Shown piece by piece: positions 45,268-55,262 of a DNA stretch of 64,000 nt (within the stretch, counting starts at the first letter, position 1; each line of letters starts with the position of its first letter). The notes beneath the pieces were generated by a model. That model saw only the letters and a list, made by a program, of their open reading frames with translations. It had not been told where the DNA came from and did no database searches. Made by a program: the position numbers and the translations under genes. The stretch is from Frigoribacterium sp. MEB024 (GTDB taxonomy: Bacteria > Actinomycetota > Actinomycetes > Actinomycetales > Microbacteriaceae): contig NZ_JXQZ01000101.1 in assembly GCF_000878135.1 (NCBI RefSeq), positions 1 to 64,000 of the forward strand, in the 5' to 3' direction.

Positions 45268-46017
45268 TCAGAGCAGGGCCGGCGCACCGCCCAGGGCGAA
45301 CGGTGACAGCAGGCCGGTGATCTCCTTGAGCGGCGGTCGCGCGTACTCGCCGCGCTTGCCGGTGACGAGCCCCAGACGCACGAGGGACTCGGCGAACACC
45401 GTCGCGGCGGCGACCCCGTCGACGACGGGGGCGCCGATCTCGTCCGAGATCGACCGACAGAGGTCGGTCATCCCGGCACAGCCGAGCAGGACCGCGTCGG
45501 CCCCCGACGCCAGGACCTCGTGACACTCGTCGACGATCAGGGCTCGCGCGTCCGACGAGGGGTCGTCGAGTCCCAGCACCGACACCTCGCACGCGCGGAC
45601 CTCGACGCAGCGGTCGGCGAAGCCGTACCGCTGCACCAGCTCGCGGGACCGCCCGACGGTGCGCCCGAGCGTGGTCACGATGCCGAAGCCGCGCCCGACC
45701 ATCGAGGCCGCGTGCATGCCGGCCTCGGCGATGCCCAGCACGGGGCCGGTCGCCAGCTCGCGGGCGGCGTCCAACCCCGGGTCGCCGAAGCAGGCGAGCA
45801 CGTGGGCGTCGACACCGTCGCGTTCTCCGTCGCGGACCAACTCGAGGACACCGGGTACCGCCAGCGCCTCCTCGTAGTGGCTCTCGATCGACGCGGGACC
45901 CATCGACGGGCCGAGCGCCTCGACGCGGGTGCCCGGCCCGACGACGGCGGCCGCGGTGCGGCCGATCGCGGCGGTCATGGCCTGTGTCGTGTTGGGGTTG
46001 ATCAGGCGGAGCCTCAT
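45268..46017 (-). CDS. Aspartate/glutamate/hydantoin racemase family protein
   Basis: 249 residues. RLRLINPNTT opens the protein as in hydantoin and allantoin racemases. The two catalytic cysteines are in LACFGDPGLD (about residue 76) and LLGCAGMTDL (about residue 185). ATG 46017 overlaps the stop of the NCS1 permease gene (ATGA), so uptake and racemisation are coupled; 5-substituted hydantoins or allantoin are the likely substrates. Confidence 0.88.
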   Translation of the reverse strand: MRLRLINPNTTQAMTAAIGRTAAAVVGPGTRVEALGPSMGPASIESHYEEALAVPGVLELVRDGERDGVDAHVLACFGDPGLDAARELATGPVLGIAEAGMHAASMVGRGFGIVTTLGRTVGRSRELVQRYGFADRCVEVRACEVSVLGLDDPSSDARALIVDECHEVLASGADAVLLGCAGMTDLCRSISDEIGAPVVDGVAAATVFAESLVRLGLVTGKRGEYARPPLKEITGLLSPFALGGAPALL

Positions 46018-47624
46018 GCGGTCCGGCCCTCGGTCGGTCGGGCGACGGTCCCGTCGTCGACCGTGGGGTCGTCGGCGTCGAGTCGGGGCATGCGGGGCCG
46101 ACGCTTCTCGAGGGCCCAGAACAGCACGAGACCGAGGCCGCAGCCGACGAACCAGCTGTAGTTGCCGATCCAGGTGAGCGAGGGGCCACCGGCGTCCACG
46201 ACCCAGCCGGGCACGAGTGCCGACGCGACCGAGACGGCGCCCGCGAGCACGAGGGTCCAGACGGCGTTGGGGTTGAACCCGCCGCGGTACCAGTAGCGAC
46301 CCGACGGCGACATCGTGAACATGTCCTCGACGGCGACGCGCTGACGGGCGACGAGGTAGTAGCCGGCGATCAGCATGCCGAACAGGGGCCCGATCAGCGC
46401 CCCCAGCACGCCGAGCGTGTACTGGATCGCCTCGGCGTTGCCGTACCAGTTCCAGGGGGTGAGCAGCACGGAACCGACGGCGGCGATCATGCCGCCGAGC
46501 CGCCAGCTGATCTTCCGCGGCGCGACGTTCGAGAAGTCGAAGGCCGGGGCGATGAAGTTGGCGACGATGTTGATGCCGACGGTCGCGGTGACGAAGGTGA
46601 AACCGCCGAGCAGGACCACGAAGGGCGTGCCGATGGCGTCCACGGTCTCGATCGGGTCGGTGATGAGTCGACCGAACACCGGCACCGTCGCCGAGGCGCA
46701 CAGCACGGTGAGGATCGAGAAGAAGAGGAAGTTCACCGGCAGCCCGAGGAAGTTGCCTCGCTTCACCGCCGAGAAGCTCTTGCCGTACCGGGAGAAATCA
46801 CCGAAGTTCAGGACGGGCCCCGAGAAGTAGCTGACGACGATGGCGACGGCCGACGCCATGACCGGCAACGACGCGGCGAACGACAGGGGCTCGCCCACCG
46901 AGAGGTCGAGGTCGATCGCGCTCCAGCCCGCCTGCGAGACGAGGTAGACCGCGAGGGCGATCATCAGCACGTAGACGGCGGGACCGGCGAAGTCGATGAA
47001 CCGACGGATGGTCTCCATGCCGCGCCAGAACAGGGCCGCCTGGGCGAACCACAGGATGCCGTACGAGATCCACCCCAGGGCGCTGAGGCCGAGGAAGGAC
47101 GGCTCGAGCAGCGCGGCCGTCGACGGGACGAACTTGAGGAGGACGATGTTGAGCGATTCCGCGGCCAGGTAGGTCTGCACGCCGTACCAGGCCGTCGCGA
47201 TGAGGCCCCGGATGATCGCCGGCACGTTGGCCCCGAGCACGCCGAAGACGGCGCGGTTGATGACCGGGTAGGGAACACCCGTGCGCTGGCTGGGCTTGGC
47301 GACGAGGTTCGCGAAGACGTTGACGATCACGATGCCGACCACGAGCGACACGAGCACCTGCCAGCTCGCGATGCCGAGGGCGAAGAGGCTGCCGGCGGTC
47401 ACGTAGCCGCCGACCGAGTGCACGTCCGACATCCAGAAGGCGAAGATGTTGTAGCTCGACCAGGACTGTCTCTTCAGCGGTGCGAGGTCGTCGTTCGTCA
47501 GCCGGGGGTCCCGGGCACCCTCGATCCGAGCGGCCGCGACGGACGTGAGCGGGGCGGGTGGGCCGGCGGCTCCGACGGCGGACGGGGCCGGGTCGGCCGG
47601 GGGTCGGGCGATGTCTGTGGTCAC
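46014..47624 (-). CDS. NCS1 family nucleobase/hydantoin permease
   Basis: 536 residues with about 12 membrane helices. The N-terminal SSYNIFAFWMSDVHSVGGY and later GVPYPVINRAVFG and PVLNFGDFSRYG are NCS1 features. The GTG start at 47624 has GGAGG at six to seven bases. Co-transcribed with a hydantoin-type racemase, it should import hydantoins, allantoin or related nitrogen compounds with a cation. It is divergent from an XRE-cupin regulator that probably controls it. Confidence 0.9.
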   Translation of the reverse strand: MTTDIARPPADPAPSAVGAAGPPAPLTSVAAARIEGARDPRLTNDDLAPLKRQSWSSYNIFAFWMSDVHSVGGYVTAGSLFALGIASWQVLVSLVVGIVIVNVFANLVAKPSQRTGVPYPVINRAVFGVLGANVPAIIRGLIATAWYGVQTYLAAESLNIVLLKFVPSTAALLEPSFLGLSALGWISYGILWFAQAALFWRGMETIRRFIDFAGPAVYVLMIALAVYLVSQAGWSAIDLDLSVGEPLSFAASLPVMASAVAIVVSYFSGPVLNFGDFSRYGKSFSAVKRGNFLGLPVNFLFFSILTVLCASATVPVFGRLITDPIETVDAIGTPFVVLLGGFTFVTATVGINIVANFIAPAFDFSNVAPRKISWRLGGMIAAVGSVLLTPWNWYGNAEAIQYTLGVLGALIGPLFGMLIAGYYLVARQRVAVEDMFTMSPSGRYWYRGGFNPNAVWTLVLAGAVSVASALVPGWVVDAGGPSLTWIGNYSWFVGCGLGLVLFWALEKRRPRMPRLDADDPTVDDGTVARPTEGRTA

Positions 47625-47674
47625 GGCGTGCCTCCAGGCGGCGTTGTAGTCTGACGATCGGCGGGACGGGTCGA

Positions 47675-47750
47675 CCGTGAATCTATGGCTTCACGGATTC
47701 GGCCTCATGTCGGCCGTGTTACGTGTTCGTGACAGCGGTTGCTTCACGAA
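47675..47750. promoter_or_regulatory. Tandem dyads in the NCS1-permease/XRE-cupin interval
   Basis: CCGTGAA-N8-TTCACGG (47675-47696) and TTCGTGA-N11-TCACGAA (47726-47750) use the same CGTGA/TCACG half-site. Both lie between the divergent permease and regulator genes, the natural place for operators of the XRE-cupin protein. Confidence 0.55.
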
Positions 47751-47791
47751 AGCGCGCCAGCCCGACCACCCGTCCCCGCACCAGGAGGGTC

Positions 47792-48427
47792 ATGCCCGAC
47801 GACCCCGACGCGTCCCCGTCGGCGATCGGCGATCTCGACGCCGCCGCCCTCGGCGCCCGCCTGCGCCACCTCCGCGCGGCGGCGGGTCTCTCGCTCAGCG
47901 CCCTCGCCCGGGCCCTCGACATCTCACCCAGTGCCGTGTCGCAGATCGAGCGCGGCGTCCGGCGCCCCTCGGTCAGCCGGCTGATCGCCATCGTCCAGGT
48001 GCTCGGGGTGCCGCTCGCCGACGTCTTCGACGACCGGGCCGAGCCCGCCACCCGTCGCACGGCCCCGTCCGACCGCGGCGACGCCGCCACGGGCGGCTAC
48101 GTCCTGGCCCGAGGAGGCGCGGCGCAGCCGGTCGTGCTCCGCGGCGGAGTGGTCTTCCGCCGCCTCTCGCCCGCCCATCTCTCGGGCGTCGACTTCTTCG
48201 AGTCGACCTACCCGCCCGGAGCCCTCGCCACCGAGGTCGCCGCCCTCGTCACCCACGAGGGCTACGAGGTCGGCACCGTCACCTCGGGAGAGCTGACCAT
48301 CGACTTCCCCGACGAGACCGTCACGATGCGGGCCGGCGACTCGATCACCTTCCCGTGCGACCTGCCGCACCGGTTGAGCAACGTCGGCGGGGTCGACGCG
48401 GTCGCCACGTGGCTGATCGTGCACTGA
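47792..48427 (+). CDS. XRE-type regulator with C-terminal cupin domain
   Basis: 211 residues. A Cro/CI helix-turn-helix covers about residues 20-75 ([21 protein letters not shown], then [14 protein letters not shown]). A cupin sensor follows from about 130 ([36 protein letters not shown]). The linker contains an in-frame dispersed element (48112-48122). ATG 47792 has AGGAGG four bases upstream. Such proteins bind small ligands in the cupin; here the neighbouring permease-racemase operon is the likely target. Confidence 0.9.
   Translation: MPDDPDASPSAIGDLDAAALGARLRHLRAAAGLSLSALARALDISPSAVSQIERGVRRPSVSRLIAIVQVLGVPLADVFDDRAEPATRRTAPSDRGDAATGGYVLARGGAAQPVVLRGGVVFRRLSPAHLSGVDFFESTYPPGALATEVAALVTHEGYEVGTVTSGELTIDFPDETVTMRAGDSITFPCDLPHRLSNVGGVDAVATWLIVH
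48112..48122 (+). repeat. Dispersed 11-bp element inside XRE-cupin linker
   Basis: Exact AGGAGGCGCGG read as R-G-G-A-A between HTH and cupin. Confidence 0.8.
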
Positions 48428-48447
48428 ACCGGCGCGACCGGGCCCGC

Positions 48448-48458
48448 CCGCGCCTCCT
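48448..48458 (-). repeat. Dispersed 11-bp element between XRE-cupin gene and ppk
   Basis: Exact CCGCGCCTCCT 21 bases after the regulator stop. Confidence 0.8.
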
Positions 48459-48542
48459 CCCCCGGCCGTCGGGTGTCCACACGTCATCTCGCGTTTACCC
48501 GGGACGACGCTGAGAGGCGGTCGGGGGTGGCACGATGGTGCG

Positions 48543-50714
48543 ATGGACAGCAGCGAACCCCGCGTCGACGGCGCCGGCGTCACCCCCGACTTCCTCGACG
48601 ACTTCGACGAGATCGTCAGCTTCGAGGACGGCACCCTGCCCGCCGAGCGCTACCTCGACCGCGAGCTGAGCTGGCTGGCGTTCAACCAGCGCGTGCTCGA
48701 GCTCGCAGAGGACCCGACGACGCCGCTGCTCGAACGGGCCAACTTCCTGGCGATCTTCGCGAGCAACCTCGACGAGTTCTTCATGGTGCGCGTCGCCGGC
48801 CTGAAGCGCCGCATCGCGACGGGCCTCGCCGTGCCGACCAACGTGGGGCGCGGGCCGAACGAGGTGTTGGCCGACATCAACAAGAAGGCCCACGAGCTGC
48901 AAGAGCGCCATGCCCGGGCGTTCCTCGACCTGGTCAAGCCCGACCTCGACGACGCAGGCATCCACATCGAGAACTGGTCCGACCTCGAAGAGGCCGACCG
49001 GGTGCGCATGCGCGAGATCTTCGCCGAGCAGATCTTCCCGGTGCTCATGCCGCTCGCGGTCGACCCGGCCCACCCCTTCCCCTACATCTCGGGGCTGTCG
49101 CTGAACCTGTCCATCCGCGTCCGCAACCCCAAGACGATGCGTCAGGAGTTCGCCCGCCTCAAGGTGCCGCAGATGCTGCCGCGCTTCGTGCAGCTGCCCG
49201 ACAACGACAGCGGCCGCGTGCGGTTCATCCCCCTCGAGGACCTCATCGCCAACCACCTGCAAGACCTCTTCCCCGGCATGGAGGTCGTCGAGCACCACGT
49301 GTTCCGCGTCACCCGCAACGAAGACGTCGAGGTCGACGAGGACGAGTCCGAGAACCTCATCCAGGCCCTCGAGCGCGAGCTGCTGCGCCGCCGGTTCGGT
49401 CCGCCGATCCGCCTCGAGATCACCGACGACATGGACCCGGTCACCCTCGAGCTGCTCGTCCGCGAACTCGACGTGACCGACCAAGAGGTCTACAAGCTGC
49501 CGGCCCCGCTCGACCTGGCCGGCCTGTTCGAGATCACCAAGATGCCGCGGGCCGACCTCAAGTACCCCAAGCACCTGCCGACCACGGCGGTCCAGCTGCA
49601 GCAGACCGAGCCGAACATGAAGCCCGACATGTTCGCCAGCATCGCGCGTCAGGACATCCTCGTGCACCACCCGTACGAGTCGTTCGCGACCAGCGTGCAG
49701 GCGTTCCTCGAACAGGCCGCGGCCGACCCCAACGTGCTGGCCATCAAGCAGACGCTCTATCGCACGAGCGGTGACAGCCCGATCATCGAGGCCCTCATCG
49801 ACGCCGCCGAGGCGGGCAAGCAGGTGCTCGCGCTCGTCGAGGTCAAGGCGCGGTTCGACGAACAGAACAACATCACCTGGGCCCGCAAGCTCGAGAAGGC
49901 CGGCGTGCACGTCGTCTACGGCCTCGTCGGGCTCAAGACCCACTGCAAGCTCGCCCTGGTCATCCGCCAGGAGAAGGGCACGCTCAAGCACTACACGCAC
50001 ATCGGCACGGGCAACTACAACCCGAAGACCAGCCGCATCTACGAAGACATGGGGCTCTTCACCGCCGACGACCAGGTCGGGAAAGACCTGACGCGCCTGT
50101 TCAACGAACTGTCGGGCTACGCGATCGAGAAGAAGTTCAAGCGGCTGCTCGTGGCTCCCCGCTACCTCCGCCGAGGTCTGCTCAAGCAGATCCAGAACGA
50201 GATCGAGAACGCCCAGGCCGGCCGACCCGCCGGCATCCGCATCAAGATCAACTCCATCGTCGACGAGCAGATCATCGACGCCCTCTACAAGGCGAGCCAG
50301 GCGGGGGTGCCCGTCGACGTCTGGGTACGCGGCATCTGCACCATCAAGCCGGGCGAGCCGGGCCTGAGCGAGAACATCCGGGTGCGGTCGATCCTCGGGC
50401 GGTACCTCGAGCACAGCCGTCTGTTCTGGTTCCTCAACGACGGCGACCCGCAGGTCTTCATCGGGAGCGCCGACATGATGCACCGCAACCTCGACCGTCG
50501 CGTCGAGGCCCTGGTGCGCCTGACGCAGGCCGACCACCTCGCCGAGGTCGCCGACCTGTTCGAGCAGGCGATGTCGGACGAGACCGCCTCGTGGTGGCTC
50601 GAGGCCGACGGCACCTGGACCCGCCACGCGCGTGACGCCGACGGCCGCTCGCTGACCGATCTGCAGAACGCCCAGATGAAGGCCATCACGCAGCGGAAGC
50701 GCTCCAAGCGATGA
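48543..50714 (+). CDS. ppk: Polyphosphate kinase 1
   Basis: 723 residues. The N-terminal helical part includes [15 protein letters not shown] and [15 protein letters not shown]; the catalytic half has [49 protein letters not shown] with a catalytic His, and [11 protein letters not shown]. It reversibly makes polyphosphate from ATP. ATG 48543 is six bases after a CACGAT hexamer. The MutT-like gene overlaps its end (ATGA), as in mycobacteria, and pst genes follow, making a phosphate block. Confidence 0.97.
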   Translation: MDSSEPRVDGAGVTPDFLDDFDEIVSFEDGTLPAERYLDRELSWLAFNQRVLELAEDPTTPLLERANFLAIFASNLDEFFMVRVAGLKRRIATGLAVPTNVGRGPNEVLADINKKAHELQERHARAFLDLVKPDLDDAGIHIENWSDLEEADRVRMREIFAEQIFPVLMPLAVDPAHPFPYISGLSLNLSIRVRNPKTMRQEFARLKVPQMLPRFVQLPDNDSGRVRFIPLEDLIANHLQDLFPGMEVVEHHVFRVTRNEDVEVDEDESENLIQALERELLRRRFGPPIRLEITDDMDPVTLELLVRELDVTDQEVYKLPAPLDLAGLFEITKMPRADLKYPKHLPTTAVQLQQTEPNMKPDMFASIARQDILVHHPYESFATSVQAFLEQAAADPNVLAIKQTLYRTSGDSPIIEALIDAAEAGKQVLALVEVKARFDEQNNITWARKLEKAGVHVVYGLVGLKTHCKLALVIRQEKGTLKHYTHIGTGNYNPKTSRIYEDMGLFTADDQVGKDLTRLFNELSGYAIEKKFKRLLVAPRYLRRGLLKQIQNEIENAQAGRPAGIRIKINSIVDEQIIDALYKASQAGVPVDVWVRGICTIKPGEPGLSENIRVRSILGRYLEHSRLFWFLNDGDPQVFIGSADMMHRNLDRRVEALVRLTQADHLAEVADLFEQAMSDETASWWLEADGTWTRHARDADGRSLTDLQNAQMKAITQRKRSKR

Positions 50715-51652
50715 CCATCACCTCGACGACGGTCGTCGCCGCGGGTGCCGTCTGCTGGCGGCTGGTCGACGGCAAGGTCCGGGTGCTGCTGATCCACCGC
50801 GACCACCACGGCGACGTCTCGCTGCCGAAGGGCAAGGTCGACCCGGGCGAGGCGACGCCGCAGACGGCCGTGCGCGAGATCCACGAAGAGACGGGCTACC
50901 GGGTGACGCTGGGCGCCCCGCTCGGCACGGCCGAGTACCTGCTGCCCGGCGGTCGCGACAAGGTGGTGCACTACTGGTCCGCCGAGGTGACCGACGAGTC
51001 CTTCGCCGCGGCCGGGACGTTCACGCCCAACCACGAGGTCGCGGCCATCGAGTGGGTCGGCATCGAGAAGGCGAAGGCCATGCTGACCTACGCCCGCGAC
51101 GCCGACGTCCTGCAGCGCTTCGCCGACCGGGTGGCGACGGGCACGGCCCGCACCTTCCCGATCGTGGCCCTCCGCCACGCCAAGACGACCTCGCCGTCGG
51201 ACTGGCACGGCTCGGACGCCACGCGCCCCCTGCTGCCCCAGGGCCGCCGCCAGGCGAGGTCGGTCGCCCCCGTCATCGCGGCCTGGGCCCCCACCCGCAT
51301 CGTCAGCAGCACGGCGGCGCGCTGCCTGGCCACCCTCGAGCCCCTCTCCGAGCTGACCCGGGTCGGCGTCAAGCAGACCGACGCGATCAGCCAGGACGCC
51401 TTCGAGCAGGGCACGGACGACGTCGCCGGCGTCGTCAAGAAGCGCCTCAAGAAGAAGGCCGCGGCCGTCATCTGCAGCCACGGCCCGGTGCTGCCCGAGG
51501 TCATCCGACAGATCTCGTTGGGCACCAAGGGGGGCGACCGCATCGATCTGCGCCGTGCCTCTTCGCTCGGCACGGCCGAGTTCACGGTGCTACACGTCTC
51601 GGTCGACGACACGGCGCTCGTCGCGATCGAGACGCACGGCCCGGAAGACTGA
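50711..51652 (+). CDS. mutT1: NUDIX hydrolase fused to histidine phosphatase domain (MutT1-like)
   Basis: 313 residues. The NUDIX box is complete, from [20 protein letters not shown], shown to its end at HEETG. A phosphoglycerate-mutase-like domain follows from about residue 150 ([14 protein letters not shown] with RHAKT instead of RHG; later [13 protein letters not shown] and [11 protein letters not shown]). Mycobacterial MutT1 has the same two domains and hydrolyses 8-oxo-dGTP and diadenosine polyphosphates. Start ATG overlaps the ppk stop. Confidence 0.9.
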   Translation: MTITSTTVVAAGAVCWRLVDGKVRVLLIHRDHHGDVSLPKGKVDPGEATPQTAVREIHEETGYRVTLGAPLGTAEYLLPGGRDKVVHYWSAEVTDESFAAAGTFTPNHEVAAIEWVGIEKAKAMLTYARDADVLQRFADRVATGTARTFPIVALRHAKTTSPSDWHGSDATRPLLPQGRRQARSVAPVIAAWAPTRIVSSTAARCLATLEPLSELTRVGVKQTDAISQDAFEQGTDDVAGVVKKRLKKKAAAVICSHGPVLPEVIRQISLGTKGGDRIDLRRASSLGTAEFTVLHVSVDDTALVAIETHGPED

Positions 51653-51653
51653 C

Positions 51654-51664
51654 CCGCGCCTCCT
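51654..51664 (-). repeat. Dispersed 11-bp element after the NUDIX gene
   Basis: Exact CCGCGCCTCCT directly after the stop codon (51650-51652). Confidence 0.8.
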
Positions 51665-51750
51665 CGGCTCGCCGCGACGCCGAGACGGTCGACCCCCGCC
51701 CGCACCGGGCCGGGGTCGACCGCCGTCCGGACGCGCCTGTCCGGGCCGAT

Positions 51751-51816
51751 GTTCCCCCCTCGTTCACCTTCCGTTCACCGGGGCAGGCGACCGTGGTTAA
51801 CCCGTCGCCGTAGCGT
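51751..51816 (+). promoter_or_regulatory. PHO box and promoter of pstSCAB
   Basis: Three direct-repeat units 11 bp apart begin GTTCCCC (51751), GTTCACC (51762) and GTTCACC (51773), the last two perfect. A further GTTAACC lies at 51796, and a -10 TAGCGT at 51811-51816. It is a textbook actinobacterial phosphate box, about 30 bp upstream of the -10. Confidence 0.75.
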
Positions 51817-51878
51817 CTCGCACGGGTCGGCACCTGGCCCACAGCACCCAGCCATCACATCCCGAAAAGGACCCCCCT

Positions 51879-52979
51879 GTGAACTTCAAGCGCACCGGCA
51901 GCATCGTCGCGATCGCCGCGGTCGGAACCATGCTCCTCGCGTCCTGCGCCAGCAACGAAGGCGGCGCTTCGCCCTCGGGCGACGCATCGGCCAGCGACCT
52001 CTCCGGCTCCATCTCGGGCATCGGCGCCTCGTCGCAGCAGGCTGCGCAGGAGGCCTGGGTCGCGGGCTTCCAGACCGCCAACCCCGACGTCACGATCAAC
52101 TACGACCCGCAGGGTTCGGGTGGCGGCCGTGAGAGCTTCATCTCGGGCGCCGCGGACTTCGCCGGCTCCGACCGTGCGTTCAAGACCGACGAGATCTCGT
52201 CGAGCACCTTCGCCGGCTGCACGCCCGACACCGGCATCGTCGAACTGCCCGCCTACGTCTCGCCCATCGCGGTCGTCTTCAACCTCGACGGCGTGAAGGA
52301 GCTCAACCTCACGCCCGCCACCCTCGCCGGCATCTTCAGCGGCAAGATCACCACCTGGGACGCCTCCGAGATCAAGGCCGACAACCCCGACGCCGACCTG
52401 CCCAGCACGGGCATCACGGCCGTCCACCGCTCGGACGACTCGGGCACCACCGAGAACTTCACCGACTACCTGCACGCCACGGCCGGCGACACCTGGACCG
52501 AAGAGGCCGACGGCACCTGGCCGACCGCGTTCGGCGGCGAGGGCGCCTCGGGCACCACCGGCGTGATCGACGCCGTCACCAACGGCACCGGCACCATCGG
52601 CTACGCCGACGCCTCGCGCGCCGGTGACCTCGGCGTCGCCAAGGTCAAGGTCGGCGACGACTTCGTCGGCTACTCGGCCGAGGCCGCAGCCGCCATCGTC
52701 GACGAGTCGCCCGAAGAAGAGGGTCGCACCGACGGCGACATCGCCATCAAGCTCGACCGCACCTCGAGCGCCGCAGGCGTCTACCCGATCGTCCTGGTCA
52801 GCTACCTGATCGCGTGCGAGTCCTACGAGGACGCCGCCAAGGGCGAGCTCGTCAAGGCGTACCTCTCGTACGTCACCAGCGAAGACGGCCAGAAGGTCGC
52901 GGCCGACGCCGCCGGCTCGGCCCCGATCTCGAGCACCCTCTCGGGCCAGGTCGCCGACGCCATCGCACTGATCAAGTAA
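51879..52979 (+). CDS. pstS: Phosphate-binding lipoprotein PstS
   Basis: 366 residues. The lipobox LLASC places the acylated Cys at residue 23. The phosphate-binding fold is shown by GIGASSQQAAQEAW, DPQGSGGGRESFISG, DFAGSDRAF, VHRSDDSGTTENF and the C-terminal YLIACESY. It captures phosphate outside the membrane for PstCAB. GTG 51879 has AAAGGA eight bases upstream. A hairpin before pstC may let it be made in excess over the permeases. Confidence 0.96.
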   Translation: MNFKRTGSIVAIAAVGTMLLASCASNEGGASPSGDASASDLSGSISGIGASSQQAAQEAWVAGFQTANPDVTINYDPQGSGGGRESFISGAADFAGSDRAFKTDEISSSTFAGCTPDTGIVELPAYVSPIAVVFNLDGVKELNLTPATLAGIFSGKITTWDASEIKADNPDADLPSTGITAVHRSDDSGTTENFTDYLHATAGDTWTEEADGTWPTAFGGEGASGTTGVIDAVTNGTGTIGYADASRAGDLGVAKVKVGDDFVGYSAEAAAAIVDESPEEEGRTDGDIAIKLDRTSSAAGVYPIVLVSYLIACESYEDAAKGELVKAYLSYVTSEDGQKVAADAAGSAPISSTLSGQVADAIALIK

Positions 52980-52996
52980 CACGGCACCACCCCGGG

Positions 52997-53029
52997 GGCC
53001 CGGGAACGCACCGCGTGCGTTCCCGGGCC
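52997..53029 (+). terminator. Hairpin between pstS and pstC
   Basis: A 15-bp perfect stem GGCCCGGGAACGCAC / GTGCGTTCCCGGGCC (52997-53011, 53015-53029), 18 bases after pstS. It may act as a partial terminator or an mRNA-protecting 3' end so that PstS exceeds PstCAB. Confidence 0.75.
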
Positions 53030-53047
53030 ATCGGCCTGACAGGCACC

Positions 53048-53104
53048 ACGCACGACGCACGACGCACGACGCACGACCATCAGCACCACGCACCACGCAC
53101 CACC
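53048..53104 (+). repeat. Heptanucleotide tandem repeats before pstC
   Basis: Four exact ACGCACG units (53048-53075) and, after nine bases, three CACCACG-like units (53084-53104). They lie in the 160-base untranslated gap between pstS and pstC, where length change could alter mRNA processing. Confidence 0.8.
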
Positions 53105-53141
53105 CCCGAATCCCACCCGAGCCTCCGGAGGACCCCGTCCG

Positions 53142-54104
53142 ATGACCGCCCCCGCCACGACCTCGGCCCCCGCCGTCGTCCCGAAGCCCAAGCGACGTCC
53201 TGCCGACCGGATCTTCTCGGGCAGCACGGTCGTCGCCGGCGGCCTCATCCTCGCGATCCTCGCGGCCGTCGCGCTCTTCCTCATCGTGCAGAGCATCCCG
53301 GCCCTCACCGCGGCTCCCGAGGACGTCTCGCTCTCGGGCTACCCCGGATCGTTCTGGCAGTACGTCGGACCGCTGGCATTCGGCACGGTCTACGCCGCCG
53401 CCCTCGCCCTCCTGATGGCCCTCCCCGTCGCCATCGGCATCGCCCTCTTCATCTCGCACTACGCGCCGCGCAAGCTCGCCCAGGGACTCGGCTACGTGAT
53501 CGACCTCCTGGCCGCCGTGCCGTCGGTCGTCTTCGGCCTGTGGGGCAGCATCGTGCTCGCCCCCGCGATCCAGCCCTTCTACGACTGGCTGGTCAGCACG
53601 TTCGGCTGGTTCCCGCTCTTCGCCGGCCCCGTCTCGGGCACGGGTCGTACCCTCCTGACCGCCTCGATCGTGCTCGCCGTGATGATCCTGCCGATCATCA
53701 CCGCCCTGAGCCGCGAGGTCTTCCTCCAGACGCCGGTGCTGCACGAAGAGGCCGCCCTGGCCCTCGGGGCCACCCGCTGGGAGATGATCCAGATCGCCGT
53801 GCTGCCGTTCGGCCGCCCCGGCGTCATCTCGTCCGCGATGCTGGGCCTCGGGCGTGCTCTCGGCGAGACCATGGCTGTGGCCCTCGTGCTCTCGCCGGCG
53901 CTCGTCATCAACCCCGCGATCCTGACCTCGACGAACTCCTCGACCATCGCGGCGAACATCGCCCTGCGGTTCCCCGAGGCGCACGACATCGGCATCAACA
54001 CCCTGATCGCGACCGGCCTCGTGCTGTTCGTCATCACCCTGATCGTGAACTCGATCGCCCGCTACGTCATCAACCGCCGCAAGGCCTTCTCGGGAGCGAA
54101 CTGA
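53142..54104 (+). CDS. pstC: Phosphate ABC transporter permease PstC
   Basis: 320 residues. Six membrane helices fit the PstC/PstA fold (GGLILAILAAVALFLIV first); the ABC coupling loop is REVFLQTPVLHEEAALALGATRW, shown here as EEAALALGAT, followed by MLGLGRALGET. ATG 53142 lies downstream of GGAGGA. Its TGA overlaps the start of pstA (TGATG). Confidence 0.95.
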   Translation: MTAPATTSAPAVVPKPKRRPADRIFSGSTVVAGGLILAILAAVALFLIVQSIPALTAAPEDVSLSGYPGSFWQYVGPLAFGTVYAAALALLMALPVAIGIALFISHYAPRKLAQGLGYVIDLLAAVPSVVFGLWGSIVLAPAIQPFYDWLVSTFGWFPLFAGPVSGTGRTLLTASIVLAVMILPIITALSREVFLQTPVLHEEAALALGATRWEMIQIAVLPFGRPGVISSAMLGLGRALGETMAVALVLSPALVINPAILTSTNSSTIAANIALRFPEAHDIGINTLIATGLVLFVITLIVNSIARYVINRRKAFSGAN

Positions 54105-55198
54105 TGGCCACCACCACCGCCGGCGTGCGCCGGTCCAGCCCCTCGGTCAACGCCCTCACGACGGGCCGTCTGCCCAAGGCCGCCCCGCTGGTCATCCTGC
54201 TCGGCAGCTGGGTCGTCATGGGAGTCGTCTTCGCGCTGCTGAACGCGGCCGGCGTCACCGAGTCGTTCAACTGGGTCGGTGCGATCATCCTCGGCACCGT
54301 GCTCTACGCCGTGCTCGTCTTCGTCGTCGCGATGCAGATCGAGGGCATCCGCCGCGCGAAGGACCGCGTCGTCACGACCGCCGTCAGTGCCGCGTTCATC
54401 ATCGCGTTGGTCCCGCTGGTCTCGCTCCTCTTCACGGTCGTGACCTCGGGGACCAACCGGTTCGACGCGGACTTCTTCGCGATGTCAATGCGCAACGTCG
54501 TCGGAGCCGGCGGCGGTGGCCTGCACGCCATCACCGGCACCCTGCTCATCACGGCGCTGGCCGCGGTCATCTCGGTGCCGATCGGCCTGCTGACCGCAAT
54601 CTACCTCGTCGAGTACGGCCAGGGCCGTCTGGCTCGCGCGATCACGTTCTTCGTCGACGTCATGACGGGCATCCCGTCGATCGTCGCCGGCCTGTTCGCC
54701 TACGCCCTCTTCGTGATCTTCTTCGGCGAAGGCGTCCGCATGGGCGCCGCGGGCTCCGTGGCACTCGCCGTCCTGATGATCCCGGTCGTCGTGCGCAGCA
54801 CGGAAGAGATGCTGAAGCTCGTGCCGAACGAGTTGCGCGAGGCCGCCTACGCCCTCGGCGTGCCGAAGTGGTTGACCATCGTCAAGGTGGTCATCCCCAC
54901 CTCGGTCGCCGGCATCACGACCGGCGTCATGCTGGCCATCGCGCGCATCATCGGTGAGACCGCGCCGCTGCTGATCACGGCGGGGTTCACCGCCAGCATG
55001 AACTACAACCTCTTCGACGGTCGCATGCAGTCGCTGCCGGTGTTCGCCTACAGCTCGTACGTGAGCCAGGGCACCGACGCGGCGGCCTTCATCGACCGGG
55101 CCTGGACCTCCGCCCTCACCCTGATCCTCATGGTGATGGCGCTGAACCTGCTGGCCCGCCTGATCGCCCGCGTCTTCGCCCCCAAGCTCGGCCGCTGA
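54104..55198 (+). CDS. pstA: Phosphate ABC transporter permease PstA
   Basis: 364 residues, longer than usual because of an N-terminal extension with two extra hydrophobic segments ([36 protein letters not shown]) before the PstA core. The coupling loop is [13 protein letters not shown] and the core contains [18 protein letters not shown] 54104 overlaps the pstC stop. With PstC it forms the phosphate channel driven by PstB. Confidence 0.95.
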   Translation: MATTTAGVRRSSPSVNALTTGRLPKAAPLVILLGSWVVMGVVFALLNAAGVTESFNWVGAIILGTVLYAVLVFVVAMQIEGIRRAKDRVVTTAVSAAFIIALVPLVSLLFTVVTSGTNRFDADFFAMSMRNVVGAGGGGLHAITGTLLITALAAVISVPIGLLTAIYLVEYGQGRLARAITFFVDVMTGIPSIVAGLFAYALFVIFFGEGVRMGAAGSVALAVLMIPVVVRSTEEMLKLVPNELREAAYALGVPKWLTIVKVVIPTSVAGITTGVMLAIARIIGETAPLLITAGFTASMNYNLFDGRMQSLPVFAYSSYVSQGTDAAAFIDRAWTSALTLILMVMALNLLARLIARVFAPKLGR

Positions 55199-55262
55199 CC
55201 CGGCCGCCCCGACCCACACCCCGTCCCGGCTCCCACCCGGCTCCCACCCCGAAGGAATCACC

